A DNA stretch of 64,000 bases from Mycolicibacterium neoaurum ATCC 25795 (GCF_000691525.1 NZ_JMDW01000010.1:124001-188000); one strand, 5' to 3'. Counted from the first letter of the stretch, positions 52,109-62,130 are shown. Numbers and translations are program-made. The notes: generated from the letters alone by a model not told the origin.

Positions 52109-55100
52109 TCAGCCCTCCAGTTCACCCTCGGTCTCCAGCAGCACCTGCTTGAGTCCGTCGAGGGTCGCCGTCTCCGGCTGGGCCCACATGCCCCGGCCCG
52201 CCGCCTCCAGCAGGCGTTCGGCCATCCCGTGCAGTGCCCACGGGTTGGACTCGTTCATGAACTTCCGGTTCTCGGCGTCCAGCACGTAGGTCTGGCTGAG
52301 TTGCTCGTACATCCAGTCCGCCATCACATGCGCGGTCGCGTCGTATCCGAACAGGTAGTCGACGGTCGCCGCCATCTCGAACGCGCCCTTGTAGCCGTGC
52401 CTGCGCATGGCGTTGATCCAGCGCGGATTGACCACGCGCGCGCGGAACACGCGGGTGGTCTCCTCGGAGAGCGTGCGGGTGCGCACGGCATCGGGCCGGG
52501 TGTTGTCACCGATATAGGCGGCCGGGTCCTTGCCGGTCAGCGACCGCACGGTGGCGATCATGCCGCCGTGGTACTGGAAGTAGTCATCGGAGTCGGCGAT
52601 ATCGTGTTCCCGGGTGTCGGTGTTCTTGGCCGCCACCACGATCCGGCGGTAGGCGCGGTTCATGTCCTCCGACGCCGGGGCGCCGTCGAGGCCGCGGCCG
52701 TAGGCGAATCCGCCCCAGGCGGTGTACACCTCGGCGAGATCGGCGTCATCGCGCCAGTTGCGGCTGTCGATCAGCTGCAGCAGGCCCGCTCCGTAGGTGC
52801 CCGGCTTGGATCCGAAAATCCTTGTCGTGCTGCGTCGTTGGTCGCCGTGCTCGGCCAGGTCGGCCAGCGCGTGGGCGCGCACGTAGTTGTCCTCCGGAGC
52901 CTCGTCGAGGGCGGCCACCAGCGCCACCGCGTCATCGAGCATCGTCACCACGTGCGGGAACGCATCGCGGAAAAATCCCGAGATACGTACCGTCACATCG
53001 ATGCGGGGCCTGCCGAGCTCCGCCGGTGTGATGACCTCCAGGTCGACGACGCGCCGCGATGCGTCGTCCCAGATCGGGCGGACGCCGAGCAACGCGAGGA
53101 CCTCGGCGATATCGTCGCCGGAGGTGCGCATGGCCGAGGTGCCCCACACCGAGAGCCCGACCGACTTCGGCCACTCGCCGTGATCGGAGCGGTACCGCTC
53201 GACCAGTGAATCCGCCAGCGCCATACCGGTTTCCCAGGCAAGCCGAGACGGCACGGCCTTGGGATCCACCGAATAGAAGTTGCGCCCGGTGGGCAGCACG
53301 TTCACCAGGCCGCGCAGCGGGGATCCCGAGGGACCGGCCGCGATGTAATGGCCGTCGATCGCCTTGAGTACCGCATCGATCTCGCCGGAGGTGGCGCGCA
53401 ACCGCGGTACCACCTCGGTGGCCGCGAAGCGCAGGATCTCGGCCACCACGGGGTCGTCGGTCAGCTCGTCGACGGCCCCGGCGTCCCAGCCGGTCTTCTG
53501 CAGCCCGGTGACCAACTGCCGCGCCGCGTCCTCGGCGGCATCGACGGCGTGGCGTTCGTCGGCGCCGTCCTCGGCGAGACCGAGCGCCTGGCGCAGACCC
53601 GGTACGGTCTGCTCACCACCGAACAACTGGCGGGCGCGCAGGATCGCCAGCACCAGATCCAGTTCGGAGTCCCCGTCCGGCGCGAGACCGAGGATGTGCA
53701 GGCCGTCGCGGATCTGGACGTCTTTGATCTCACACAGCCAGCCGTCCACGTGCAGCAGCATGTCGTCGAAGGAGTCCTCGTCGGGCCGATCCTCCAGACC
53801 CAGGTCGTGGTCCATCTTCGCCGCGCGCATCAGGGTCCAGATCTGCTGGCGGATGGCGGGCAGCTTGGCCGGGTCCAGCGCGGACACGTTGGAGTGTTCG
53901 TCGAGCAGTTGTTCCAGACGCGCGATGTCTCCATAGGTTTCGGCGCGCGCCATCGGCGGGATCAGATGGTCGACCAGGGTGGCATGCGCCCGCCGCTTGG
54001 CCTGGGTGCCCTCGCCCGGGTCGTTGACCAGGAACGGGTAGATCAGCGGCAGATCGCCGAGGGCAGCGTCGGTCCCACATGCGCTGCTCATCCCCAGCGT
54101 CTTGCCGGGTAGCCATTCGAGGTTGCCGTGCTTGCCGAGGTGGATGACCACATCGGCCTTGAATGACGAGGGTCCGTCTCCGAACTGGCCGTCCAGCCAG
54201 CGGTAGGCGGCCAGATAGTGGTGGCTCGGCGGCAGGTCGGGATCGTGGTAGATCGCCACCGGGTTCTCGCCGAACCCGCGCGGCGGCTGAACGAGGATCA
54301 CCACATTGCCCGATCGCATGGCCGCGATGACGATATCGCCGTCCGGGTTGTGGGTGCGATCGACGAACAGTTCGCCCGGGGGCGGACCCCAGTGCTCGAC
54401 CATGGCGTCGGCGAGCTCGCTGGGCAGGGTCGCAAACCAGCGTGAGTACTCGGCCGCGCTGACCCGGATCGGGTTGAGCGCCAGCGTCTCCTCGGTGAGC
54501 CAGTCGGCATCCTGGCCACCGCGTTCGATCAGCGCGTGGATCAGGGCGTCACCATCTCCGGCGTCGACGCCGGGCACCTCGCCGATGTCGACGCCATGGT
54601 CACGCAGCGCGCGCAGCAGTGCGATGGCGCTGGCGGGGGTGTCCAGCCCGACGGCGTTGCCGATCCTGGCGTGTTTGGTCGGATAGGCCGAGAAGACCAG
54701 GGCGATCTGCTTGTCCGCGGCGGGGATGCGGCGGAGGCGGGCATGGCGCACGGCAAGACCGGCCACCCGGGCGCACCGTTCGGGATCGGCGTTGTAGGTG
54801 ATCAGGCCCTCGTCGTCGATCTCCTTGAACGAGAACGGCACGGTGATGATGCGCCCGTCGAACTCGGGCACGGCGACCTGGGTCGCGACATCGAGCGGCG
54901 AGAGTCCGTCATCATTGGCCGACCAGGTGGCCCGCGAGCTCGTCAGACACAACCCCTGCAGGATCGGGACGTCCAACGCCGCCAGGTGGGCCACGTTCCA
55001 GCCGTCATCGGCGCCGCCTGCGGTGACGGTCGCCGGGGTGGCACCGCCTGCGGCGAGCACCGTGGTGATCAGCGTGTCGGCGGTGCCGAGCAGTTCCAGC

Positions 55101-55711
55101 AGGTCGGCCTCGGCGGTGCGCAGTGAGGCGCAGTACACCGGCAGCGCCCGACCGCCGGCCGTCTCGATGGCCGCGCAGAGCGCGTCGATATAGCCGGTGT
55201 TACCCGCCAGGTGCTGGGCCCGGTAGTAGAGCACGGCAACCGTGGGAGCGTCGGGCTGCGCCGCCTCGGTGCGTTCCAGGACACCCCAGGTCGGGATCTG
55301 CACGGGTGGGTCGAACCCCTGGCCCGTCATCAGCAGCGTGTCGGACAGGAAGGCGTGCAGCCCGCGCAGATTTTCGACGCCGCCCTGGGCCAGATAGACA
55401 TGCGCCTCCAGGGCCACGCCCGCCGGCACCGTCGAATACCGCATGAGCTCGGCATCGGGTGCCTGCTCGCCGGAGAGCACCACGGTCGGCACGCCACTGG
55501 CCACGAGCACGTCGATGCCGTCCTGCCAGGCGCGGTAGCCGCCGAGGATTCGCACCACGACGATGTCGACGCCCGTCAGCAGCTCGGCCAGCTCCCGGTC
55601 GAGTTCGTCCTGCAGCAGCCGGGACGGGTTGGCCCAGCGGTACCGGGCCCCACTGGCACGCGCGGTGATCAGGTCGGTATCGGACGTCGAGAGCAGCAGT
55701 ACGGTCGGCAC
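52109..55711 (-). CDS. cobN: Cobaltochelatase large subunit CobN
   Basis: Protein of 1200 residues, the large subunit of the ATP-dependent aerobic cobaltochelatase that puts Co2+ into hydrogenobyrinate diamide; it works with CobS/CobT-type or ChlID-type subunits, not in this window. Seen: PTVLLLSTSDTDLITARASG start, LVFSAYPTKHARIGNAVGLDTPAS, HLGKHGNLEWLPGK, MSSACGTDAALGDLPLIYPFLVNDPGEGTQAKRR, SVWGTSAMRTSGDDIAE, and ...ESNPWALHGMAERLLEA at the end. GTG 55711 follows AGGATTGA; 55735 is the frame's first start but lacks support. Length fits CobN (about 1200). Confidence 0.96.
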   Translation of the reverse strand: MPTVLLLSTSDTDLITARASGARYRWANPSRLLQDELDRELAELLTGVDIVVVRILGGYRAWQDGIDVLVASGVPTVVLSGEQAPDAELMRYSTVPAGVALEAHVYLAQGGVENLRGLHAFLSDTLLMTGQGFDPPVQIPTWGVLERTEAAQPDAPTVAVLYYRAQHLAGNTGYIDALCAAIETAGGRALPVYCASLRTAEADLLELLGTADTLITTVLAAGGATPATVTAGGADDGWNVAHLAALDVPILQGLCLTSSRATWSANDDGLSPLDVATQVAVPEFDGRIITVPFSFKEIDDEGLITYNADPERCARVAGLAVRHARLRRIPAADKQIALVFSAYPTKHARIGNAVGLDTPASAIALLRALRDHGVDIGEVPGVDAGDGDALIHALIERGGQDADWLTEETLALNPIRVSAAEYSRWFATLPSELADAMVEHWGPPPGELFVDRTHNPDGDIVIAAMRSGNVVILVQPPRGFGENPVAIYHDPDLPPSHHYLAAYRWLDGQFGDGPSSFKADVVIHLGKHGNLEWLPGKTLGMSSACGTDAALGDLPLIYPFLVNDPGEGTQAKRRAHATLVDHLIPPMARAETYGDIARLEQLLDEHSNVSALDPAKLPAIRQQIWTLMRAAKMDHDLGLEDRPDEDSFDDMLLHVDGWLCEIKDVQIRDGLHILGLAPDGDSELDLVLAILRARQLFGGEQTVPGLRQALGLAEDGADERHAVDAAEDAARQLVTGLQKTGWDAGAVDELTDDPVVAEILRFAATEVVPRLRATSGEIDAVLKAIDGHYIAAGPSGSPLRGLVNVLPTGRNFYSVDPKAVPSRLAWETGMALADSLVERYRSDHGEWPKSVGLSVWGTSAMRTSGDDIAEVLALLGVRPIWDDASRRVVDLEVITPAELGRPRIDVTVRISGFFRDAFPHVVTMLDDAVALVAALDEAPEDNYVRAHALADLAEHGDQRRSTTRIFGSKPGTYGAGLLQLIDSRNWRDDADLAEVYTAWGGFAYGRGLDGAPASEDMNRAYRRIVVAAKNTDTREHDIADSDDYFQYHGGMIATVRSLTGKDPAAYIGDNTRPDAVRTRTLSEETTRVFRARVVNPRWINAMRRHGYKGAFEMAATVDYLFGYDATAHVMADWMYEQLSQTYVLDAENRKFMNESNPWALHGMAERLLEAAGRGMWAQPETATLDGLKQVLLETEGELEG

Positions 55712-55777
55712 CCGCTCAATCCTGCCCCACCGCACCCCCGGCGTGGGGCGCGCCCGGTGTTTACGCCGGGTGCTGTC

Positions 55778-55876
55778 TCAGCCGCCCCAGCGGGCGTACC
55801 AGGAGCCCCGGTAGGGAGTTGCGATGGCGGCGACGACGAGGGCAACGCCCAGTCCGATGGCAATCAATGACGCCAT
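55778..55876 (-). CDS. Tiny single-helix membrane protein upstream of cobN
   Basis: A 32-codon gene: ATG 55876 with a perfect AAAGGAGG six bases upstream. The product is one hydrophobic helix (about residues 3-20) and a basic-aromatic tail TPYRGSWYARWGG. It lies 66 bases before cobN on the same strand, with three GGTACC motifs at exactly 10-base spacing upstream. The ribosome site is among the best in the window, so I take it as real. It could regulate or anchor something linked to cobalt/cobalamin, or be unrelated. No family recognised. Confidence 0.65.
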   Translation of the reverse strand: MASLIAIGLGVALVVAAIATPYRGSWYARWGG

Positions 55877-55897
55877 GTGTCGCCTCCTTTCGGTAGG

Positions 55898-55923
55898 GGT
55901 ACCGGCTGGTACCAGTTGGTACC
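55898..55923. promoter_or_regulatory. Three GGTACC motifs at 10-bp spacing
   Basis: GGTACC at 55898-55903, 55908-55913 and 55918-55923, one per helical turn, each itself a palindrome, 22 bases before the tiny gene's ATG. On the mRNA strand they precede the ribosome site. The phasing suggests a cooperative protein-binding site or the edge of a promoter; no known mycobacterial consensus fits. Confidence 0.6.
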
Positions 55924-55989
55924 GAGAACGTAACCCCGCGGTGTCGGCAAAAGTGCGATCTGTGCGTGAGCCGACAGCGTCGATCTTGA

Positions 55990-56003
55990 TGTGACCTATC
56001 ACA
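55990..56003. promoter_or_regulatory. TGTGACCTATCACA dyad
   Basis: TGTGA-CCTA-TCACA lies in the gap between the divergent tiny-protein/cobN and TauD-family genes. CRP-type sites have the same half-sites but a six-base spacer, here four, so CRP binding is doubtful; FNR/GntR-like sites are alternatives. Confidence 0.35.
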
Positions 56004-56104
56004 CAATCGCTTCAGTCCCAGGCCGCTGAACTGCGCATATCGGCCTTTGGATCGCCGCCGGTAAAACCGTGGGCAGCCGTGGGTCGAGCTGGCCCAATAC
56101 TCCT

Positions 56105-57061
56105 ATGACACTTTCCGACCCATCGCACTCGCAGCGCCCGATACGTGTCGTCAAGCTCGGCGCGCACATCGGCGCCCGCGTGGACGGTGTGCGACTCGCC
56201 CATGACCTCGACGCGGCCACCGTCACGGCCATCAACACCGCGCTGCTGGAGCACAAGGTGATCTTCTTCCGCGGCCAGGACCATCTCGACGACGAGGGGC
56301 AACTGGCGTTCGCGCAGCGGTTGGGCACCACCACCGCGGCGCATCCGACGGTGTTGTCGCGGGGCACCAGGGTGCTGCCCATCGACTCGCGCTACGACAA
56401 GGCCAACAGCTGGCACACCGACGTGACCTTCGTCGATCGCATCCCGAAGGCCTCGCTGCTGCGGGCCGTCACCCTGCCCGACTACGGCGGGACGACGGTG
56501 TGGGCCAATACCGCCTCCGCCTACGCCCAGCTGCCGGCACCGCTGCGCATACTGGCCGAGAACCTCTGGGCGGTGCACACCAATCGCTATGACTACACCG
56601 CCGATCACCCGGCCGGTGACCAGCGGCACGACGTGCTGGCCGATACCGTGCGCGAACACCGGGCCGAGTTCGAGTCCGAGTACTTCGAGACAGAGCACCC
56701 GGTGGTGCGCGTGCACCCGGAGACCGGCGAGCGGGTCCTGCTGCTCGGCCACTTCGTCAAGCGACTGGTCGGGCTCGGTGCGACGGAGTCGGCCACCCTG
56801 TTCAATCTGCTGCAGGCGCGGATCACCAAGTTGGAGAACACCGTCCGGTGGAACTGGGCTCCCGGCGACCTGGCCATCTGGGACAACCGGGCGACACAGC
56901 ACTACGCGGTCGCCGACTATGACGACCAGTTCCGCCGACTCAGCCGGGTCACCCTGGCCGGGGATGTGCCCGTCGACGTCAACGGCGCGGCCAGCCGGGT
57001 CATCGCCGGTGACGCCGAAAAGTACTCCGTGGTGGTCACCCCGGTTCCACTGGCCAGCTGA
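56105..57061 (+). CDS. TauD/TfdA-family Fe(II)/2-oxoglutarate dioxygenase
   Basis: Dioxygenase of 318 residues. The iron site is HTD in [13 protein letters not shown] near 110 and a distal His in [12 protein letters not shown] near 267; the 2-oxoglutarate Arg is in [11 protein letters not shown]. The family includes taurine dioxygenase and the alkyl-sulfatase Rv3406 of M. tuberculosis, whose general pattern ([27 protein letters not shown]) is close. Start ATG 56105 is chosen (MTLSDPSH). It lies between cobN and cobG without an obvious role in cobalamin synthesis; organosulfur use is more likely and would pair with the sulfur-type genes at 16.4-22.6 kb. Confidence 0.9.
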   Translation: MTLSDPSHSQRPIRVVKLGAHIGARVDGVRLAHDLDAATVTAINTALLEHKVIFFRGQDHLDDEGQLAFAQRLGTTTAAHPTVLSRGTRVLPIDSRYDKANSWHTDVTFVDRIPKASLLRAVTLPDYGGTTVWANTASAYAQLPAPLRILAENLWAVHTNRYDYTADHPAGDQRHDVLADTVREHRAEFESEYFETEHPVVRVHPETGERVLLLGHFVKRLVGLGATESATLFNLLQARITKLENTVRWNWAPGDLAIWDNRATQHYAVADYDDQFRRLSRVTLAGDVPVDVNGAASRVIAGDAEKYSVVVTPVPLAS

Positions 57062-57091
57062 GCATTCCGCACCGGGCAGTACGGTGGACGG

Positions 57092-58225
57092 GTGAGTCGA
57101 ACCCGCGATCAAGACGCCTGTCCCGGCGCCCTGCAGGTGCATCAGGCTGCCGACGGGGCCCTGGTGCGAGTGCGGCTGCCCGGCGGTTTCCTCGAGGCCG
57201 CGGCGTTGGAGACGCTCGCGCATCTGGCCATCGAATGCGGTAACGGTGCGCTGGAGTTGACCTCGCGCGGCAGCGTGCAGATCCGCGCGATCACCGACAC
57301 CGCCCGCGTCGCCGATGCCATCGCAAGCGCCGGGCTGTTGCCGGCACCGGCGCACGAGCGGGTCCGCAACATCGTCTCCTCCCCCCTGTCGGGCAGGTCC
57401 GGCGGTCTGACCGATGTCCGCGAGTGGGTCCGCGACCTCGACGCTGCGCTGCAGGCCGATGCCGCACTGTCCCAGCTGCCCGGCCGGTTCTGGTTCTCCA
57501 TCGATGACGGCCGTGGCGATGTCAGCGGACTGCGCACCGATGTGGGTTTGCAGGTGACCGAGGATGGCGTCGCACTGTTGCTGGCGGGTTCGGACAGCGG
57601 TGTGCGGCTGTCGGCCGACAGCGCCATACCCACCGTGATCGAAATTGCCTCGCGTTTCCAGCGCGATCGCGGAAAGCGTTGGAGGGTAGCCGAACTCGAC
57701 GACCCCGCGGTGTTGACCGCCGGCTATGAGGTTGCGGTGCCGGCCGGGCAGCGGCTGGTGGTCGGTGATACCGCGCGCGGACCGGTGGGGTGGATCGAGC
57801 AGAACGGCTCCGATCCCCGCGTCACGCTGGCGTCGGTGGTGCCCCTGGGAGTGCTGCCGGCGCGCACCGCGGAATTCGTGGCCGCGATCAACGCGCCATT
57901 GGTGGTGACGCCGTGGCGTTCGATCCTGATCTGCGACCTTCGGGAGGAGGTCGCGGACACCGCGCTACGCGTGCTCGCGCCGTTGGGACTGGTCTTCGAC
58001 GAGGCCTCACCGTGGCTGACCGTCAGCGCCTGCGCAGGTAGCCCCGGTTGCGAGCGCTCGACGACGGATGTCCGCGCAGATGCCGTTGCCGCCGTCAACT
58101 CCGGTCCGACTGCACCATCGGGCGCCCACCGACACTTCGTGGGGTGCGAGCGCGGCTGCGGCGCGCCGGCGGGTGCCCAGGTGTTGGTTGCCTCCGCGGA
58201 CGGATACCGACCCCGCCACACGTAG
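57092..58225 (+). CDS. cobG: Precorrin-3B synthase CobG
   Basis: Protein of 377 residues, a sulfite/nitrite-reductase-like iron-sulfur enzyme that hydroxylates precorrin-3A at C20 using oxygen. Seen: the ferredoxin-like half domain ALETLAHLAIECGNGALELTSRGSVQIRAI and the 4Fe-4S Cys set in SACAGSPGCERSTTD and HFVGCERGCGAP. GTG 57092 is the start. CobH follows nine bases after the stop. The step marks the aerobic route of cobalamin synthesis. Confidence 0.94.
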   Translation: MSRTRDQDACPGALQVHQAADGALVRVRLPGGFLEAAALETLAHLAIECGNGALELTSRGSVQIRAITDTARVADAIASAGLLPAPAHERVRNIVSSPLSGRSGGLTDVREWVRDLDAALQADAALSQLPGRFWFSIDDGRGDVSGLRTDVGLQVTEDGVALLLAGSDSGVRLSADSAIPTVIEIASRFQRDRGKRWRVAELDDPAVLTAGYEVAVPAGQRLVVGDTARGPVGWIEQNGSDPRVTLASVVPLGVLPARTAEFVAAINAPLVVTPWRSILICDLREEVADTALRVLAPLGLVFDEASPWLTVSACAGSPGCERSTTDVRADAVAAVNSGPTAPSGAHRHFVGCERGCGAPAGAQVLVASADGYRPRHT

Positions 58226-58234
58226 GGTGAGCGG

Positions 58235-58861
58235 GTGCTCGAATACATCCGCGATGCCGCGGAGATCTACCGTGAGTCCTTCGCGACGATCCGTGCCGAA
58301 GCCGATCTGGCGCGCTTTCCCGATGATGTCGCCCGGGTGGTCGTCCGCCTGATCCACACCTGCGGGCAGACCGATGTCACCGATCACGTCGCGTTCAGTC
58401 CCGATGTCGTGGCCAGGGCGAGCGCGGCGCTCGCCGCGGGCGCGCCGGTGCTGTGCGACTCGTCGATGGTGGCAGCCGGTATCACCCGGTCTCGCCTGCC
58501 CGCCGACAACGAGGTGATATCGCTGGTCGCCGATCCCCGCGCCCCGGAGGTGGCCGCGCGGCTTGGCAGCACGCGATCGGCCGCGGGTGTGGACATCTGG
58601 GCCGATCGACTCGACGGCGCGGTGCTCGCGATCGGCAACGCACCGACCGCCCTGTTCCGACTTCTCGAACTTCTCGACGACGGTGCCGCCGTCCCGGCGG
58701 CAGTGCTCGGCGGGCCGGTCGGCTTCGTCGGGTCCGCACAGTCCAAGGACGAGCTGATAGCCCGCCCGCGCGGAATGGACTATCTGGTGGTGACGGGCCG
58801 TCGTGGCGGGAGCGCGATGGCGGCGGCAGCGGTGAATGCGATTGCGAGTGAACGCGAATGA
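58235..58861 (+). CDS. cobH: Precorrin-8X methylmutase CobH
   Basis: Enzyme of 208 residues that moves the C11 methyl to C12, giving hydrogenobyrinate. Seen: [22 protein letters not shown], catalytic His in [43 protein letters not shown] and [19 protein letters not shown] 58235 is the start. It overlaps cobIJ by four bases (ATGA). Confidence 0.96.
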   Translation: MLEYIRDAAEIYRESFATIRAEADLARFPDDVARVVVRLIHTCGQTDVTDHVAFSPDVVARASAALAAGAPVLCDSSMVAAGITRSRLPADNEVISLVADPRAPEVAARLGSTRSAAGVDIWADRLDGAVLAIGNAPTALFRLLELLDDGAAVPAAVLGGPVGFVGSAQSKDELIARPRGMDYLVVTGRRGGSAMAAAAVNAIASERE

Positions 58862-60336
58862 GTCAAGGAACGCTCTACGGTGTGGGTTTGGGCCCCGGTG
58901 ATCCCGAGCTGGTCACGGTCAAGGCGGCCCGGGTGATCGGCGAGGCCGACGTGGTGGCCTATCACAGTGCCAGGCACGGCCGCAGTATCGCGCGCCGGAT
59001 CGCCGAACCCTATCTGCGTGCGGGACAGCTCGAAGAGCATCTCGTGTACCCGGTGACCACCGAGACCACCGAGCATCCCGGTGGTTATGACGGCGCCATG
59101 GAGGATTTCTACGCCGAATCGGCCGAGCGCATCGCCGTCCACCTGCGGGCGGGTCGCGATGTCGCCCTGCTCGCCGAGGGCGATCCGCTGTTCTACAGCT
59201 CTTATATGCACATGCACACCCGGTTGACCGAACAGTTCCGCGCCGTGATCGTGCCCGGTGTCACCTCGGTCAGCGCGGCATCGGCCGCCAACGGTATGCC
59301 GCTCGTGCAGGGCGACGAGGTCCTGACCATCCTGCCGGGAACCCTGCCGGGCGCCGAGCTGGCCCGTCGGCTGGCCGATACCGACGCCGCGGTCATCATG
59401 AAGCTTGGTAAGTCCTATTCAGAAGTGCGGCAGGCACTCTCGGAGACCGGCCGCCTCGAGCGGGCCTTCTACGTGGAGCGGGCCAGCACCGAGCAGGAGC
59501 GGGTGCTCGCCGCCGCCGACGTCGATGCGGACTCGGTGCCCTACTTCTCCATCGTCATGCTCCCCGGTGAGGCGGCGGTCCAGCGCCGCGGCGGCAGCGT
59601 CGCGGTGGTCGGCCTCGGCCCGGGCGACCTGGACTGGATCACGCCGCAGGCGCGACGCGAGCTGGCCGCCGCCACCGATCTGATCGGTTACTTCCCCTAT
59701 CTGGATCGGGTCGGTGTCCGCACCGGCCAGACCCGCCACGCCAGTGACAACACCGACGAGCCCGCGCGGGCTCGCCTGGCCTGTGAGTTGGCCAGCCAGG
59801 GCCGCTCGGTGGTCGTGGTGTCCTCGGGAGACCCCGGCGTCTTCGCGATGGCCACGGCGGTCCTGGAGGAGGCCGTGCACTGGCCCGACGTCCCGGTCCG
59901 GGTGATCCCCGCGATGACCGCGGCCAACGCGGTGGCCAGCCGCGTCGGCGCACCGCTCGGCCACGACTATGCCGTGATCTCCCTGTCCGACCGGCTCAAA
60001 CCGTGGGACATCATCGCCAAGCGGATCAGCGCGGCCGCCGCCGCCGATCTGGCCATCGCGGTGTACAACCCGGCGTCGAAGACGCGGACCTGGCAGGTCG
60101 GCGCCATGCGGGAGCTGTTGCTGGAGCACCGGTCCCCCGACACGCCGGTGGTGATCGGACGGGATGTGGCCGGACCGCAGGAAAGTGTGCGGGTGGTGAC
60201 GCTCGGGGAGTTGAACCCCGATGAGGTCGACATGCGATGCCTGCTGATCATCGGGTCCTCGCAGACTCGGGTGTACGGCGATATCGTGTTCACCCCGCGC
60301 ACCTACCCGGAGCTGACCTCGGCCGAGCATCGTTGA
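58858..60336 (+). CDS. cobIJ: CobIJ fusion: precorrin-2 C20- and precorrin-3B C17-methyltransferase
   Basis: Protein of 492 residues with two SAM-dependent methyltransferase domains. The first (about 1-240; [36 protein letters not shown]) is CobI, the second (about 245-492; [45 protein letters not shown]) is CobJ, which also contracts the ring. The same fusion occurs in M. tuberculosis (Rv2066). Coupled to cobH. Confidence 0.96.
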   Translation: MSQGTLYGVGLGPGDPELVTVKAARVIGEADVVAYHSARHGRSIARRIAEPYLRAGQLEEHLVYPVTTETTEHPGGYDGAMEDFYAESAERIAVHLRAGRDVALLAEGDPLFYSSYMHMHTRLTEQFRAVIVPGVTSVSAASAANGMPLVQGDEVLTILPGTLPGAELARRLADTDAAVIMKLGKSYSEVRQALSETGRLERAFYVERASTEQERVLAAADVDADSVPYFSIVMLPGEAAVQRRGGSVAVVGLGPGDLDWITPQARRELAAATDLIGYFPYLDRVGVRTGQTRHASDNTDEPARARLACELASQGRSVVVVSSGDPGVFAMATAVLEEAVHWPDVPVRVIPAMTAANAVASRVGAPLGHDYAVISLSDRLKPWDIIAKRISAAAAADLAIAVYNPASKTRTWQVGAMRELLLEHRSPDTPVVIGRDVAGPQESVRVVTLGELNPDEVDMRCLLIIGSSQTRVYGDIVFTPRTYPELTSAEHR

Positions 60337-60367
60337 CAGCCTCTGGCATCACGTCTAGTTTTCGCTG

Positions 60368-61408
60368 GTGATCCCGCGTACTCCCGATGACGTGACGGCG
60401 GTTTGGCTGACCGGTGTGCTCGGCGCCCGTGTCGAGAGTGTCGACATCACCCCGATCGGTACGGGCCAGACCGGTGCGACCTACCGCGTGCAGCTCGGCT
60501 ACGCCGACGCTGCCGAGCTGCCCACCACCTTTGCCGTGAAGCTGTCCGCCCAGGACGATGCCGTCCGCGATCGGGTCGCCCTGGGCTATCGATCCGAGCA
60601 TGCGTTCTATACCGGGATCGCCGACCGGGTCCAGGTACCGGTCCCACGCCACTACCACTGCGATATCGGCGCCGACGGAGGCGATTTCGTGCTGCTGCTG
60701 GCGGATCTGGCACCGGCCGAACAGGGCGACCAGATCGCCGGCTGCACTGCCGAGGAGGCTGCGCTCGGGGCACGCGCGCTGGCCGGCCTGCACGCGCCGA
60801 GCTGGTGCAATTCCGAGCTGACGGGCTTGCCGGGAATCCCGATGCCCAAGCCCGACGCCGCGATGGCGGCCGGGATGGGCGATCTGGCGAAGATGGCCGC
60901 CGAGGCCACGCTGGAGCGGCTCGGGGACCGGATGACCGCCGATGATCGCGCCACCATGGCGGCGGCGCTGTCGATGGTGACGCCGTGGCTGCTGACCGAA
61001 CCGCATCGGTTCGGGTTGTTGCACGGCGACTACCGGCTGGACAACATGCTCTTCGATCCCGCCCGCTCGACCGTGACGATCGTCGACTGGCAGACCCTCG
61101 CCGTGGGACTGCCAGCCCGCGATCTGGCGTATTTCACCGGAACCAGTCTGGATCCCGAGGTCCGCGCGGCGTCCGAGCAGGATCTGGTCGCCGAATACCA
61201 TGCCGCATTGACCGGACTCGGGGTCACCGAGTACGACGTCGAAACCTGTTGGCGGGATTACCGTCTGGGCATGCTGCAGGCACCGTTGATCATCGCGTTC
61301 GGGGTTGCTTTCGCGACGAACACCGAGCGCGGTGACGAGATGATGTTGGCGATGGCCCAACGGTCCTGCCGCGCCATCCGCGAACTGGACACGCTGGCCC
61401 TGATCTAG
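60368..61408 (+). CDS. APH-like phosphotransferase inserted in the cob locus
   Basis: Protein of 346 residues. Seen: IGTGQTGATYRVQLGYAD (P-loop-like), FAVKLSA (ATP Lys), LLHGDYRLDNMLFDPA (Brenner loop) and TIVDWQTLAVGLPARDLAYFTG. Resembles the kinase half of the fusion protein at 36445-38436 almost throughout, so the two share recent ancestry. Family members phosphorylate small alcohols, acids or aminoglycosides. It follows cobIJ by 31 bases but ends four bases inside cobK on the opposite strand. No cobalamin role is known for this family; CobU-type kinases are unrelated. Start GTG 60368. Confidence 0.88.
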   Translation: MIPRTPDDVTAVWLTGVLGARVESVDITPIGTGQTGATYRVQLGYADAAELPTTFAVKLSAQDDAVRDRVALGYRSEHAFYTGIADRVQVPVPRHYHCDIGADGGDFVLLLADLAPAEQGDQIAGCTAEEAALGARALAGLHAPSWCNSELTGLPGIPMPKPDAAMAAGMGDLAKMAAEATLERLGDRMTADDRATMAAALSMVTPWLLTEPHRFGLLHGDYRLDNMLFDPARSTVTIVDWQTLAVGLPARDLAYFTGTSLDPEVRAASEQDLVAEYHAALTGLGVTEYDVETCWRDYRLGMLQAPLIIAFGVAFATNTERGDEMMLAMAQRSCRAIRELDTLALI

Positions 61409-62130
61409 CGCCGGGCCCACACCCAGTCGACCGCCGCGTCGACGGTGTGCACGCTGGCCACCCCATCCGGCAGTGCCGGGCGGTCCACCATGATCACCGG
61501 CACTCCCGCCTCGTCTGCGGCATCGAGTTTGGCCTGTGTCATCGCACCGCCGCTGTTCTTGGTCACCAGTGCGTCGATACCGTTGTCGCGCAAGAGTTTC
61601 AGTTCGTCGGTCAGACGGTAGGGCCCGCGCGAGAGCACCAGCCGGTGCCGGTCCGGAAGCAGCTCGGGTTCGGGTGGGGTGACGGCGCGAATCAGAAACC
61701 ATGCGTCGACACCGCGGAAGGCCGCGGTCCCCGACCGGCCGGTGGTGAGGAACACCCGCCGGTATCGGTGACGGGTCACCGTCTGAGCCGCCGCGGTGTC
61801 GGTGGGTACGACGATGGCGTCACCGTGCGGCCACGCCGGGCGGGCCAGCACCACATGTGGCACGCCCACCCTCGCCGCGGCGCGCGCGGCGTTGGCGGTG
61901 ATGGTGGCCGCGAACGGATGGGTGGCATCCACCACGGCGGTGATGGCGTTGTCGGTCAGCCAGTCGGCGAGCCCGTCCGCACCACCGAATCCGCCGATGC
62001 GGACCTCGCCGACCGGTAACGCGGGGTCGGGCACCCGGCCGGCCAACGAACTGATCACCGCGATCTCGGGATGCAGTCGGGAAGCCAGATCGCGGGCCTC
62101 GCCGGTCCCGCCCAGCAGCAGTACCCGCAC
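61405..62130 (-). CDS. cobK: Precorrin-6A reductase CobK
   Basis: NADPH-dependent reductase of 241 residues. Seen: VLLLGGTGEARDLASRL (dinucleotide site), VRIGGFGGADGLADWL, DATHPFAATITANAARAA, RVFLTTGRSG, RGPYRLTDELKLLRDNGIDALVTKNSGG. GTG 62130 shares one base with the cobM stop (TAGTG), so the two are translationally coupled. Overlaps the convergent APH-like gene by four bases. Confidence 0.95.
   Translation of the reverse strand: MRVLLLGGTGEARDLASRLHPEIAVISSLAGRVPDPALPVGEVRIGGFGGADGLADWLTDNAITAVVDATHPFAATITANAARAAARVGVPHVVLARPAWPHGDAIVVPTDTAAAQTVTRHRYRRVFLTTGRSGTAAFRGVDAWFLIRAVTPPEPELLPDRHRLVLSRGPYRLTDELKLLRDNGIDALVTKNSGGAMTQAKLDAADEAGVPVIMVDRPALPDGVASVHTVDAAVDWVWARR

Noticed and set aside
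51632..53209. 525-codon plus-strand frame opposite PPOX and cobN
   Set aside because: Antisense shadow of two conserved genes.
55712..57091. Cobalamin riboswitch near cobN or cobG
   Set aside because: Looked for the B12-box and matching helices; none seen in the gaps.
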